Assembly: GCA_036745495.1 (NCBI GenBank)
Contig: DAIOGA010000009.1
Span: 1 to 30,095, forward strand
Source: Methylopumilus sp036745495
GTDB lineage: Bacteria; Pseudomonadota; Gammaproteobacteria; Burkholderiales; Methylophilaceae
Reading direction: 5' to 3'
DNA length: 30,095 nt
Part shown: piece by piece, positions 9,299 through 16,057 of the stretch
Numbering within the stretch: the stretch's first letter is position 1
Layout of the letters: every line of letters begins with the position of its first letter
Program-made: the position numbers and the translations under genes
The notes under the pieces: model-generated
The model's database searches: none
What the model saw: only the letters and a program-made list of their open reading frames with translations
What the model was told of the DNA's origin: nothing

Positions 9299-9964
9299 TT
9301 AAATGAGACTTAAGCTATAACCTAAACCTCGACGATTGACGATTTCAACGCCGTAGGGATTCAGTTTTTTTCTAACGCGATGGATATAGACTTCAATTGC
9401 ATTTTCTGAAATTTCATCATCCCAACCATAGAGTTTTTCAAGGAGCGCTTCTTTGGTAATGGAGCGATTATTTTTTAAGATAAAGACTTCAAGTAAATTA
9501 AGCTCTCGTTTGGATAGATTCAATTCTTTGCCTTTAATTAAAAAGGCTCGTTGCTTAATATCAAAACTTAAGGGTCCAAATTCAATCATGTTGTCAGAAG
9601 ATTGATTATTGCGTCTAATGACTGCACGAAGTCTCGCGTGTAACTCTTCCAAATTAAAAGGTTTTGCCAAGTAATCATCCGCACCTAAATCGAGACCTAA
9701 AATTTTGTTATCAAAGTTTTCGTTAGCTGAAATGATGAGTACTGGGAATTTGATTTTTTTGGAGCGTAAGTTTTTTAGGATATCGAGCCCGCCTTTTTTA
9801 GGTAAGCCTAAATCAAGGACCACGGCCTCAAAATGCTGGTCGGTCAAAGCAATCTCACCCTCTAAACCATTTCTAGCCCATTCGACAATGTAGTCTGCTT
9901 TCTCGAGCGAGGTCTTCACAGCTTCCCCAATCACCTCGTCATCTTCAATCAATAAAATCTTCAT
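9299..9964 (-). CDS. OmpR/PhoB-family response regulator (TctD/QseB type)
   Basis: This 221-residue DNA-binding regulator is paired with the adjacent kinase. The receiver domain (1-120) has the acidic pair Asp8-Asp9, phospho-acceptor Asp51 (VVLDLGLP), Ser79 (LIISANENF, where many relatives have TAR) and Lys101 (LAKPF). The winged-helix domain (about 128-221) shows LSKRELNLLEVFILKNNR, NAIEVYIHRVRKKL and the wing RRGLGYSL. Gene order is regulator, kinase, then pump on one strand, typical of efflux-controlling systems. Likely targets are the tandem boxes at 7840-7869 and the near-identical site at 15574-15590. CTTACAAT motifs in its own upstream region (9995-10002 and 10062-10069, minus strand) may serve autoregulation. 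Confidence 0.94.
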   Translation of the reverse strand: MKILLIEDDEVIGEAVKTSLEKADYIVEWARNGLEGEIALTDQHFEAVVLDLGLPKKGGLDILKNLRSKKIKFPVLIISANENFDNKILGLDLGADDYLAKPFNLEELHARLRAVIRRNNQSSDNMIEFGPLSFDIKQRAFLIKGKELNLSKRELNLLEVFILKNNRSITKEALLEKLYGWDDEISENAIEVYIHRVRKKLNPYGVEIVNRRGLGYSLSLI

Positions 9965-10112
9965 GGCCTATTTTCTTTTAAATATTTAGATGAAATTGTA
10001 AGGCAATTGAAAGCGTTTAGACTTAAATATTTAAAGGCTTTTAAGTCACTTTTGTCAGCTTATTGTAAGTCTTGAAGATTAAGATAGTGGCTTCATTTAA
10101 TGAAAGAAGACC
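9965..10112. promoter_or_regulatory. Divergent intergenic region with repeated palindromes
   Basis: This 148-base spacer lies between the response regulator (minus) and the HAD phosphatase (plus). It contains an 8-base inverted repeat, GACTTAAA (10020-10027) and TTTAAGTC (10040-10047), enclosing the palindrome TTAAATATTTAA. A second TAAATATTTA palindrome lies nearer the regulator. Two CTTACAAT motifs (minus strand, 9995-10002 and 10062-10069) resemble part of the operator at 7861-7869. Both divergent promoters must be here. I do not see clear -35/-10 pairs. Confidence 0.35.
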
Positions 10113-10784
10113 ATGCTTTTTGTAGTTGATTTTGACGGCACCATCTCAAAGCGCGATACGATTGATCAGTTGCTTGAGAAGTTCGCAGACCCAAGCTGGG
10201 AGGAGTTAGAGAAGGAGTGGCTCGAGGGCAGGATGACGGGATTAGAATGCATGTCAAAGCAAATTGACATGGTGGATTCGGACCTTTTAAGTTTAGAAAA
10301 TTTTTTTCGGAGCATTCAGCTCGATGAGACATTTTTACCTTTCTACGAGTACGTCAAAAAATTCGCTAAACTCGTCATTGCAAGTGACGGTTTAGATCAC
10401 TCGATCAAAGTGGCAACGAGACAAGCAGGCTGGCCTGACATTCAAACGTTTTCTAATCGTTTAAATTATAAAGAGCGTGGTATTGAAATTACGTTTCCGT
10501 TAAGGGATCCTGATTGCAAAGGTGGTAATGGCATGTGTAAGTGTGCAGTCGCAGATTATGTGGGTAAAAAAGTAGGGGGCCCCGTGGTCCTCATTGGTGA
10601 TGGGAAATCAGACGCGTGTTTATCGCTGCATGCGGATATTGTGTTTGCGAAGTCATCGCTTATTAAGCACTGCGAAAAAAATAACGTGAAGCATCACACG
10701 TTTAATACGTTTGATGATGTGTTAAAAATTGTAAAAACTTGGAAGCCTCAAGAAAACCAAATTCCAGGGTACGCATTTAATTAA
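10113..10784 (+). CDS. HAD-superfamily IB phosphatase (MtnX-like)
   Basis: This 223-residue soluble phosphohydrolase begins with motif I, VVDFDGT, giving nucleophile Asp6 and acid/base Asp8. Motif II is IASDG with Ser91. A Cys-rich segment (CKGGNGMCKCAVADYV, about 135-150) probably supplies the motif III Lys, and motif IV is IGDGKSDACLS (Asp163, Asp167). The Cys-rich segment is typical of MtnX-like relatives of phosphoserine phosphatase. True MtnX acts in methionine salvage, but no salvage genes are nearby. Instead it opens a run with an aminotransferase 24 bases downstream, an acyl carrier protein and a ketosynthase. A role in dephosphorylating an intermediate of that pathway is inferred. 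A nearby ATG at 10099 is out of frame. Confidence 0.85.
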   Translation: MLFVVDFDGTISKRDTIDQLLEKFADPSWEELEKEWLEGRMTGLECMSKQIDMVDSDLLSLENFFRSIQLDETFLPFYEYVKKFAKLVIASDGLDHSIKVATRQAGWPDIQTFSNRLNYKERGIEITFPLRDPDCKGGNGMCKCAVADYVGKKVGGPVVLIGDGKSDACLSLHADIVFAKSSLIKHCEKNNVKHHTFNTFDDVLKIVKTWKPQENQIPGYAFN

Positions 10785-10808
10785 TTTTTAAAAGTAGAGG
10801 GTTATACG

Positions 10809-12182
10809 ATGGATCAAAAAATCATTGAAATCTTAGATAAGAATGAAAAGTATTGCTCACATGGAGATACGGTCAATTACGCGGATCCTCCAAAAGTTTT
10901 CGAAAATTGTGACGGCAGTTTTTTATTTGATGAAAAAGGTACGCCCTATCTTGATTGGCAGATGTGGTATTCCGCAGTGAATTTCGGATACAAAAATAAA
11001 CGTATTGCTGATGCTTTAAAAAAACAAATCGATACATTGCCTCAATTAGCAAGCCAATATTTACATAAAGAAAAAGTAGACTTGGCTGAAATTATTTGTA
11101 AGTACATGGAAGACAAATATGGTGTCAAAGGTCGTGTGCACTTTAACGTCGGTGGCGCACAAGCGATTGAAGACTCATTAAAAGTGGTACGTAATCACAC
11201 AGGCAAAACGCATCAGTTTGCTTTTATGGGCGGCTACCATGGAAGAACTTTAGGTGCTTCTGCCATTACTTCAAGTTATCGTTACCGTCGTCGTTTTGGT
11301 AACTTTGCAGATCGCGCACAATTTATTCCTTATCCTTATTGCTTCCGTTGCCCATACAGCATGAAGGTGGAAACGTGTGACACGTATTGTCACAAAGAAT
11401 TTGAAAAATTATTTGATACTGAGTATCAATCTGTGTGGGATGAAAAAGCAGGTCAATGTGAATTCGGTGCATTCTATATTGAGCCGATGCAAGGTACTGG
11501 CGGTTATATCGTGCCACCTAAAGGTTACATGAAAAAATTAGCAGAATCTTTAAAGAAACGTAATGTACTTCTCGTTGCTGATGAAATTCAAATGGGCGTC
11601 TACCGCACAGGTAAATTGTGGTCATGGGAAAACTTTGACATCGTGCCTGATATTTTTGTATTCGGTAAAGCGATTACGAATGGTTTAAATCCATTGTCAG
11701 GTATTTGGGCGAAAGAAGAATTGATTAACCCACAAAAATTTCCTCCAGGTTCTACTCACTCGACATTTGCATCTAACCCATTAGGCACTTCATTAGCGCT
11801 TGAAGTTCTTAAAATGACCGAAGAAGATGATTTTGAAAAGAAAGTAAATGATCGTGGTGCTTACTTCTTAAAACGTATTCAAGAATTGAAATCACGTTGG
11901 AAAGTGGTAGGCGATGTCAGTGGTCTAGGTTTAGCACTTCGTATTGAACTTTGTGAAAAAGATGGATTTACTGCAAGCCGAAAGCTCGCTGATCGCATGT
12001 TCAATGAAGGCTTAAAGGGTGACATCAAAATCGGTGACAAGACCTATGGTTTAGTCCTTGATATTGGTGGATATGAAAAGAACGTGATTACCTTAGCGCC
12101 TTCACTTCTCATTTCTGAAGAAGAAATTGATTTAGGTATTCAACTCTTTGAGGCTTTATTAAAACGATGTGGTGCTGAATAA
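10809..12182 (+). CDS. Class III PLP-dependent aminotransferase
   Basis: This 457-residue fold-type I aminotransferase belongs to the ornithine/4-aminobutyrate group and would use pyridoxal phosphate to move an amino group onto an aldehyde or ketone. Key features are the phosphate-binding turn NVGGAQAIEDSLK (about 113-125), where GGAQA replaces the commoner SGSEA. GGYHGRTLGA (about 141-150) follows, then ADEIQMGVYRTG with Asp258, and the Schiff-base Lys287 in FVFGKAITNG. HSTFASNPLG closes the dimer phosphate site. A four-Cys patch (Cys178, 181, 190, 194; YCFRCPY...CDTYC) occurs in one branch of the family and could bind metal. A strong AGAGGG lies before the ATG. Its neighbours include an ACP and a ketosynthase, so the acceptor may be an acyl or lipid-derived carbonyl. 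The substrate is not known. Confidence 0.92.
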   Translation: MDQKIIEILDKNEKYCSHGDTVNYADPPKVFENCDGSFLFDEKGTPYLDWQMWYSAVNFGYKNKRIADALKKQIDTLPQLASQYLHKEKVDLAEIICKYMEDKYGVKGRVHFNVGGAQAIEDSLKVVRNHTGKTHQFAFMGGYHGRTLGASAITSSYRYRRRFGNFADRAQFIPYPYCFRCPYSMKVETCDTYCHKEFEKLFDTEYQSVWDEKAGQCEFGAFYIEPMQGTGGYIVPPKGYMKKLAESLKKRNVLLVADEIQMGVYRTGKLWSWENFDIVPDIFVFGKAITNGLNPLSGIWAKEELINPQKFPPGSTHSTFASNPLGTSLALEVLKMTEEDDFEKKVNDRGAYFLKRIQELKSRWKVVGDVSGLGLALRIELCEKDGFTASRKLADRMFNEGLKGDIKIGDKTYGLVLDIGGYEKNVITLAPSLLISEEEIDLGIQLFEALLKRCGAE

Positions 12183-12194
12183 TTTCAGCGACGC

Positions 12195-12572
12195 ATGGAT
12201 TTTAAATCTTTAATGTTGTTTATGTCAGCCATCACTTTGGAAGTGGTGGCGACTGTTTTATTTAAAAAAGGAACGGGCCGATTGGCCAACTCAATCCGCA
12301 AAGGTTGGTTATCTCATCTTGATAACATCATCAATGCATTAAGAACAAAAGAAATTGCGCTAGGTATTTTTCTTTATACCATTGAATATGTCTTATGGAT
12401 TGCGTTTTTAGCGTCTGTCGATATCAGTAAAGCATTTCCGTTATCAAGTGTTCAAATTGTGTTAATTCTTTTAGCGTCAAGATTCATCTTGAAAGAGCAC
12501 ATCAATGGGTATCGTTGGTTGGGTGCGACTTTCATTGTGCTCGGTATCTATCTCGTTGGGGGTAATATTTAA
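12195..12572 (+). CDS. Small 4-TM transporter subunit (SMR/ArnE-F/EamA-like), first of a pair
   Basis: This 125-residue protein has four predicted membrane helices. It has the SMR/EamA half layout: TM1 with EVVATVLFKKG, where Glu16 aligns with the essential EmrE Glu14; a longer loop; then TM2-TM4 with FLASVDISKAFPLS, ILLASRFILKEHING and GATFIVLGIYLVG. It is homologous to the protein at 14687 (LFKKG/FLKKG, VDISKA/VDLSKA, C-terminal LG helix). The two could form a heterodimer like ArnE/ArnF, the aminoarabinose-undecaprenyl-phosphate flippase subunits. It lies 12 bases after the aminotransferase and directly abuts the hydrolase. A role in moving the cluster product across the inner membrane is inferred. 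Confidence 0.85.
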   Translation: MDFKSLMLFMSAITLEVVATVLFKKGTGRLANSIRKGWLSHLDNIINALRTKEIALGIFLYTIEYVLWIAFLASVDISKAFPLSSVQIVLILLASRFILKEHINGYRWLGATFIVLGIYLVGGNI

Positions 12573-13415
12573 TTGGCATCTGTGGATTCATTATTAGGCC
12601 CTAACGGATTTATAGAGCGTAAAAATCCTACGACCGTGGTGCTTCTCATTCATGGACTTACCGGCACACCATCGGAAATGAAACACTTAGGTCGCGTGAT
12701 TTCCCGTAAAGGGATATCGGTGGCATGTCCTGAGTTAGCGGGCCACTGTAAATCGATTCAAGATTTAAAAAAAACCAAGTGGCAAGATTGGTACGCGTCC
12801 GTTGAAAAAGTGTTTGATGCGCTAAAGGCAGAATTCGAGTATGTGTTTATCACAGGGCTCTCGATGGGGGCTCTCATGGCAATGATGATTGCAGCTAAAC
12901 GTCCTGGACTTGTGGCTGGTGTCATTCCTTTATCCTCCACCTTCTTTTATGACGGTTGGAATATTTCTAAATTCCAACAAAAGGTATTGCTACCGATTGT
13001 GCTTTATTCACCTTTGAAATATTTTTTAGAGTGGGAAGAAAAATCTCCCTACGGTATTAAGTGCGAAAGAACGCGCGCCCTTGTGCATTCGATCTTAGAA
13101 AATAAAGATGCAAGAACGGCTGACAAAATTGGATATTTCAAAACGCCTGCGACAGTCATTTTAGAAAGCTTCCACTTAATTAAAGCAACAGAAAAGATTA
13201 TGAAGGACGTAACGTGCCCTCTTCTGATTGTGCATTCAACTGAAGATGAGATGGCAAGTATTAAGAATGCGTACTACGTTGAAAAACATGTGTCATCCAA
13301 ACATATTGAAACCATGTATATCGATGACACTTACCATGTGGTGACGTTGGATAAAAGAAAAGATGACATTGGTAAACGCATGGCTGAGTTTTGTTATGCC
13401 ATTCAAGGTTTATAA
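12573..13415 (+). CDS. Alpha/beta-fold hydrolase (carboxylesterase/thioesterase-like)
   Basis: This 280-residue serine hydrolase has an oxyanion-side LIHGLTGTPSEM (about 25-36) and nucleophile elbow GLSMG with Ser97. The acid is probably Asp225 (VHSTEDEMAS), and the base His255 (DDTYHVVT). These match Est30/monoglyceride-lipase-type carboxylesterases of about 250-280 residues. There is no signal peptide, so it is cytoplasmic. Translation starts at TTG (12573-12575), directly after the preceding TAA, with GGGGG 10 bases upstream, suggesting coupling. Placed just before an acyl carrier protein and ketosynthase, it could release or trim an acyl product as a type II thioesterase would. That role is inferred. 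Confidence 0.87.
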   Translation: MASVDSLLGPNGFIERKNPTTVVLLIHGLTGTPSEMKHLGRVISRKGISVACPELAGHCKSIQDLKKTKWQDWYASVEKVFDALKAEFEYVFITGLSMGALMAMMIAAKRPGLVAGVIPLSSTFFYDGWNISKFQQKVLLPIVLYSPLKYFLEWEEKSPYGIKCERTRALVHSILENKDARTADKIGYFKTPATVILESFHLIKATEKIMKDVTCPLLIVHSTEDEMASIKNAYYVEKHVSSKHIETMYIDDTYHVVTLDKRKDDIGKRMAEFCYAIQGL

Positions 13416-13444
13416 TAAAGACTAGAATGATTAAGGATAAAAAA

Positions 13445-13681
13445 ATGAATTCATTTGAAATGGTGTCAAACGCGATCGCAAAAAAACTAGAGATTGATGT
13501 CGCGACCATTAAACCTGAAAGTACCTTAGAAGAATTAGGTCTCGATTCGCTCGACACCTTCGATATTATTTTTGAAGCAGAAGATAAGTTAGGGATTAAA
13601 GTGCCTAACGATCAAGTGGATGTCAAAACCATTCAAGATATGACCAACCTTCTCGATCAATTGCTCGCTAAAAAAGCCTAA
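13445..13681 (+). CDS. Acyl carrier protein
   Basis: This is a 78-residue acidic carrier protein with the phosphopantetheine site LGLDSLDTFDIIFEAEDKLG; Ser35 is the attachment residue. Four helices and the length match ACP. The frame is open back to 13391, but the ATG at 13445 is chosen because AAGGA lies about 7 bases upstream and the protein then starts like other ACPs (MNSFEMVSNAIAKKLEID). The upstream alternatives overlap the hydrolase and lack a ribosome site. It lies 29 bases after the hydrolase and 6 bases before the ketosynthase. No fabD, fabG or fabZ is nearby, so this looks like a specialised carrier rather than the housekeeping AcpP, although sequence alone does not exclude the latter. 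Confidence 0.93.
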   Translation: MNSFEMVSNAIAKKLEIDVATIKPESTLEELGLDSLDTFDIIFEAEDKLGIKVPNDQVDVKTIQDMTNLLDQLLAKKA

Positions 13682-13687
13682 CGATTA

Positions 13688-14682
13688 ATGAGCGCTACCT
13701 CATTAAGAAGAGTGGTCGTCACCGGTATGGGAGTCGTATCGCCTGTGGGCAATACACCGGATACTTTTTTTAATGCACTCTTAAATGGTCAATCAGGCAT
13801 TAAACGTTTAGATGCTGAATTCACTGATCAGCTAGAAGCAAAACTGGCAGCGCAAGCCACATTCGATGGCACCGAACATTTCACAAAACAAGAATTAGCA
13901 TTACTGGATCGCGTGAGCCAGTTCGCTTTATATTCCGCACGCGAAGCTTTAAAGGATTCCAATTTAGATTTAGGCAAAATGAATCTAGATCGAGTGGGTT
14001 CATTTATTGGCACAGGCATGGGCGGTGCAAGCTCCACCGAAGAAGGATACGACCGATTATTTAATCAAAAAGCGANNNNNNNNNNNNNNNNNNNNNNNNN
14101 NNNNNNNNNNNNNNNNNNNNNNNNNNNNNNNNNNNNNNNNNNNNNNNNNNNNNNNNNNNNNNNNNNNNNNNNNNNATGGAAATGGCTAAAGCACGAGGGG
14201 CTAAAATCTATGGAGAAATTACAGGTTACGGTTTAACGAATGATGGGGATCACATCACGCAACCCTCTATCGAAGGACAGTCGCGCGCGATGAAGGCAGC
14301 GTTGGCTGATGCCAAATTAAACCCGAACGATATTGGATACATCAACGCGCATGGCACTGGCACATTACTCAATGATGCGACAGAAACAGCCGCTATTAAA
14401 CATGTGTTCGGTAGTCACGCATCACATATTCCTGTAAGCTCCACGAAGTCCATGCATGGTCATTTGATGGGGGCTGCAGGTGCGGTTGAAATTACCGCAA
14501 CTCTCTTGGCATTAGTCAAAAAAGAATTACCACCCACCATTAATTTAAAAGAACCTGATCCGGCATGTGATTTAGATTATGTGCCAAACCAAAAGCGCGT
14601 GCTTAAAGAACTCAATCATGTAATGTCAAACTCATTTGCTTTCGGTGGCACGAGCGGCGTCATCATTATGAGTAAAGTGTAA
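13688..14682 (+). CDS. Beta-ketoacyl-ACP synthase II (FabF-like), interrupted by assembly gap
   Basis: A thiolase-fold condensing enzyme is seen in two pieces. The N-terminal 129 residues (13688-14075) begin RRVVVTGMGVVSPVGNTPDT and include FIGTGMGGAS. The C-terminal 168 residues (14176-14682) contain the catalytic NAHGTGT His and SSTKSMHGHLMGAAGAVE (second His plus the Lys), and end with NSFAFGGTSG. The pieces are in different reading frames because 14076-14175 is an N filler. Compared with E. coli FabF (about 413 residues), roughly 115 residues are missing, including the active-site Cys, so the true gap is near 345 bases. The ATG at 14176 is internal, not a start. It probably extends an acyl chain on the adjacent ACP. 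Confidence 0.9.
14076..14175. other. Assembly gap (100 N) inside the ketosynthase gene
   Basis: This is a run of exactly 100 N. The flanking coding pieces belong to one FabF-like gene but lie in different frames. About 115 family residues are absent, so the gap length is a placeholder and not a measurement. Confidence 0.98.
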
Positions 14683-14686
14683 TTTC

Positions 14687-15082
14687 ATGTTTCAGAAATT
14701 AAAGGTTAAAGAAAATTTAGAAGTTTTCTTTTTATTTGTACTCTTTATTTTATGTGATACTGCGACACAAATATTTTTAAAAAAAGGGGCCACTAATATA
14801 GGTGAGATCCCTTTAGATGAAATAAATCACATTTTTCTCTATGTGTTAAGTATTCTCACCAACGCCAACATCGTGATAGGTGTTATGTTTGTGTTGATCG
14901 CTTTTTTTTCATGGCTTGCGATTTTATCTAAGGTCGATTTATCTAAAGCCCAGCTCATGAATTCATTGGTTTATGTGACCGTGCCTCTTGCATCCGTTTT
15001 TTTTCTAGGTGAAACTATTGCTATGCAACAATTCATAGGTATCATATTGATTAGCTTAGGCGCATTTATCGCATCCGCATAA
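14687..15082 (+). CDS. Small 4-TM transporter subunit (SMR/ArnE-F/EamA-like), second of a pair
   Basis: This 131-residue protein has four membrane helices and is a paralogue of the protein at 12195. Shared positions are CDTATQIFLKKG in TM1, ILSKVDLSKAQLM, VPLASVFFLGETIAMQQ and a final IGIILISLGAFI helix. Asp24 sits where the partner has Glu16 (EmrE Glu14), so the two subunits differ at the key acidic position. It also has a short cytoplasmic N-terminal extension (MFQKLKVKEN). The ATG lies 4 bases after the ketosynthase stop and the next gene starts 3 bases after its end, which indicates co-transcription. A heteromeric flippase or exporter for the cluster product is the favoured inference. A metabolite exporter of the EamA type is the alternative. 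Confidence 0.83.
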   Translation: MFQKLKVKENLEVFFLFVLFILCDTATQIFLKKGATNIGEIPLDEINHIFLYVLSILTNANIVIGVMFVLIAFFSWLAILSKVDLSKAQLMNSLVYVTVPLASVFFLGETIAMQQFIGIILISLGAFIASA

Positions 15083-15085
15083 GAC

Positions 15086-15520
15086 ATGAAAAAATATTTA
15101 TTTTTAATTCTCATCTTTATTTCCACCTCACTTTTGGCGGCTGATCAGTGGCCGATTGGTAAGTGGAATATGTTGGATGACTTTACTGAGCTCCCTGAAG
15201 CGATCATTCAAATCAGCGCCCTAAAAACGGGTGGATTTGAAGGAAAAATTACTGAAGTGTTTCCAGCGCCCGATGATGATCCGGTGGATGTATGTAAACC
15301 CTGTTTTGGAGCAGATAAAAATAAACCCATTATAGGTTTAGTTGTTTTTAGACAGCTCAAGTTAAACAATAAAAAAGAATTAGAGGGTAAGGTGTTGGAT
15401 CCCGACTCAGGCAAGATTTATAAGTGTGTATTAAGGCCCTTAAAAAATAATCGTATTGAATTGCATGTCATTGTCAATCGTCTCATTTCTCAAGATCGCT
15501 ATTTAAGCGCTGCAAATTAA
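15086..15520 (+). CDS. DUF2147-family secreted protein
   Basis: This 144-residue protein has a signal peptide (MKKYLFLILIFISTSLLAAD, cleavage about 18-19) and a lipocalin-like DUF2147 domain. The family marks are WPIGKWNMLDD, the CKPCFG pair of Cys, KPIIGLVVFRQLK, and GKVLDPDSGKIYKCVLRPL followed by a last strand. DUF2147 proteins are periplasmic beta-barrel proteins of unknown function, often suspected of binding a lipid-like ligand. As the last gene of the run, 3 bases after the second transporter subunit, it could receive or chaperone whatever that transporter delivers. This is inference. No terminator is visible after it; a dyad at 15547-15562 lacks a T tract. Confidence 0.85.
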   Translation: MKKYLFLILIFISTSLLAADQWPIGKWNMLDDFTELPEAIIQISALKTGGFEGKITEVFPAPDDDPVDVCKPCFGADKNKPIIGLVVFRQLKLNNKKELEGKVLDPDSGKIYKCVLRPLKNNRIELHVIVNRLISQDRYLSAAN

Positions 15521-15654
15521 TTACATCTTCTCCGTGATGCACATTGATACCAAACATGGTATTGATACATAAAGATACAAATTTATGCAAGAAATAAAAA
15601 ACTTAGATACATCCATGATGTCAAATAGCATAATCTTTAAGAAGGAGAATCATT
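15521..15654 (+). promoter_or_regulatory. Regulatory region upstream of the His-rich/MacAB operon
   Basis: This 134-base spacer has four GATAC motifs (15546, 15564, 15574, 15606). The stretch 15564-15590 reads as three direct half-sites spaced 10 bases apart, ending in GATACAAATTTATGCAA (15574-15590). That matches 16 of 17 bases of the element upstream of the HME-RND operon (7856-7840, minus strand). A dyad ATACCA-AACA-TGGTAT lies at 15547-15562. A possible promoter is GATACA (15606-15611), 17 bases, CATAAT (15629-15634), which would leave a very short leader. A strong AAGGAG lies at 15641-15646 before the first ATG. Binding by the regulator at 9299-9964 is inferred. Confidence 0.5.
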
Positions 15655-16047
15655 ATGAAATCTTTAAAATGGCTTAGTTTGTTTTTAGGATTAACTTTAT
15701 CTCAACTAAGTTTTGCTCATGATGGACATGGTCATGGCCACGGAGGTTATTATCATGGCGGAGGTTATTATCATGGCGGCGTCTACTTTGGATTATATGA
15801 TCCATATTTTTATGGTCCTTTAGTTTATCCCCCTTATGCGTATTATCCCCCTGTTGCGACGGTTCCTGCTCAGCCTTCTGTATATGTTGAGCAAAATACA
15901 AATGCTGCGCCTCCAGTTCAGGCACAGGCGCCATCCAGCGGAAGTTATTGGTATCATTGTAAAAAACCGGATGGATTTTATCCTTATGTGAAGGAATGTC
16001 CTGCAGGCTGGGAAAAGGTATCGCCTACACCACCTAATATGAATTAA
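15655..16047 (+). CDS. Secreted His/Tyr/Gly-rich protein
   Basis: This 130-residue exported protein has a signal peptide (1-21, ...LTLSQLSFA). It then has an N-terminal metal-binding-like segment HDGHGHGHGGYYHGG with nine His within about 20 residues. A Tyr/Pro-rich middle follows (YGPLVYPPYAYYPPV), then a compact C-terminal motif SYWYHCKKPDGFYPYVKECP with two Cys. That C-terminal pattern recurs in small uncharacterised proteobacterial envelope proteins. An 18-base perfect tandem repeat (15742-15777) encodes two GGYYHG units. The ribosome site AAGAAGGAG is strong. First in an operon with a MacAB-type exporter, it may buffer metal or protect the envelope. The function is unknown. Confidence 0.82.
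   Translation: MKSLKWLSLFLGLTLSQLSFAHDGHGHGHGGYYHGGGYYHGGVYFGLYDPYFYGPLVYPPYAYYPPVATVPAQPSVYVEQNTNAAPPVQAQAPSSGSYWYHCKKPDGFYPYVKECPAGWEKVSPTPPNMN
15742..15777 (+). repeat. Perfect 18-base tandem repeat, two copies
   Basis: GGAGGTTATTATCATGGC occurs twice head to tail (15742-15759 and 15760-15777), encoding GGYYHG twice in the His-rich protein. It is exact at DNA level, which suggests recent duplication and possible length variation between strains. Confidence 0.95.
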
Positions 16048-16057
16048 GGAAAACATT

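Noticed and set aside
10113..10784. Methionine-salvage phosphatase MtnX.
   Set aside because: The fold and motifs fit, but no mtnA, mtnB, mtnC or mtnD genes are near and the context is acyl-carrier biosynthesis, so the specific name is not supported.
13391..13444. Longer N-terminus for the acyl carrier protein starting at 13391.
   Set aside because: It would overlap the hydrolase, adds residues not seen in ACPs, and lacks a ribosome site. The ATG at 13445 has AAGGA upstream.
14176..14682. Separate gene starting at the ATG directly after the first N run.
   Set aside because: The protein is the C-terminal half of the FabF-like synthase, and the ATG is an internal Met at the gap edge.
15547..15562. 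ATACCA-AACA-TGGTAT hairpin after the DUF2147 gene as a terminator.
   Set aside because: It has only a 6-bp AT-rich stem and no T tract. It is better read as part of the regulatory region upstream of the His-rich gene.
15755..15823. 22-codon out-of-frame ORF inside the His-rich gene, preceded by GGAGG.
   Set aside because: The GGAGG and ATG are simply part of the Gly-Tyr-His repeat coding sequence, and no independent signal supports translation.
15674..15934. Minus-strand ORF opposite the His-rich gene.
   Set aside because: It is a mirror of the repetitive His/Tyr/Gly codons, with no signal, motif or ribosome site.
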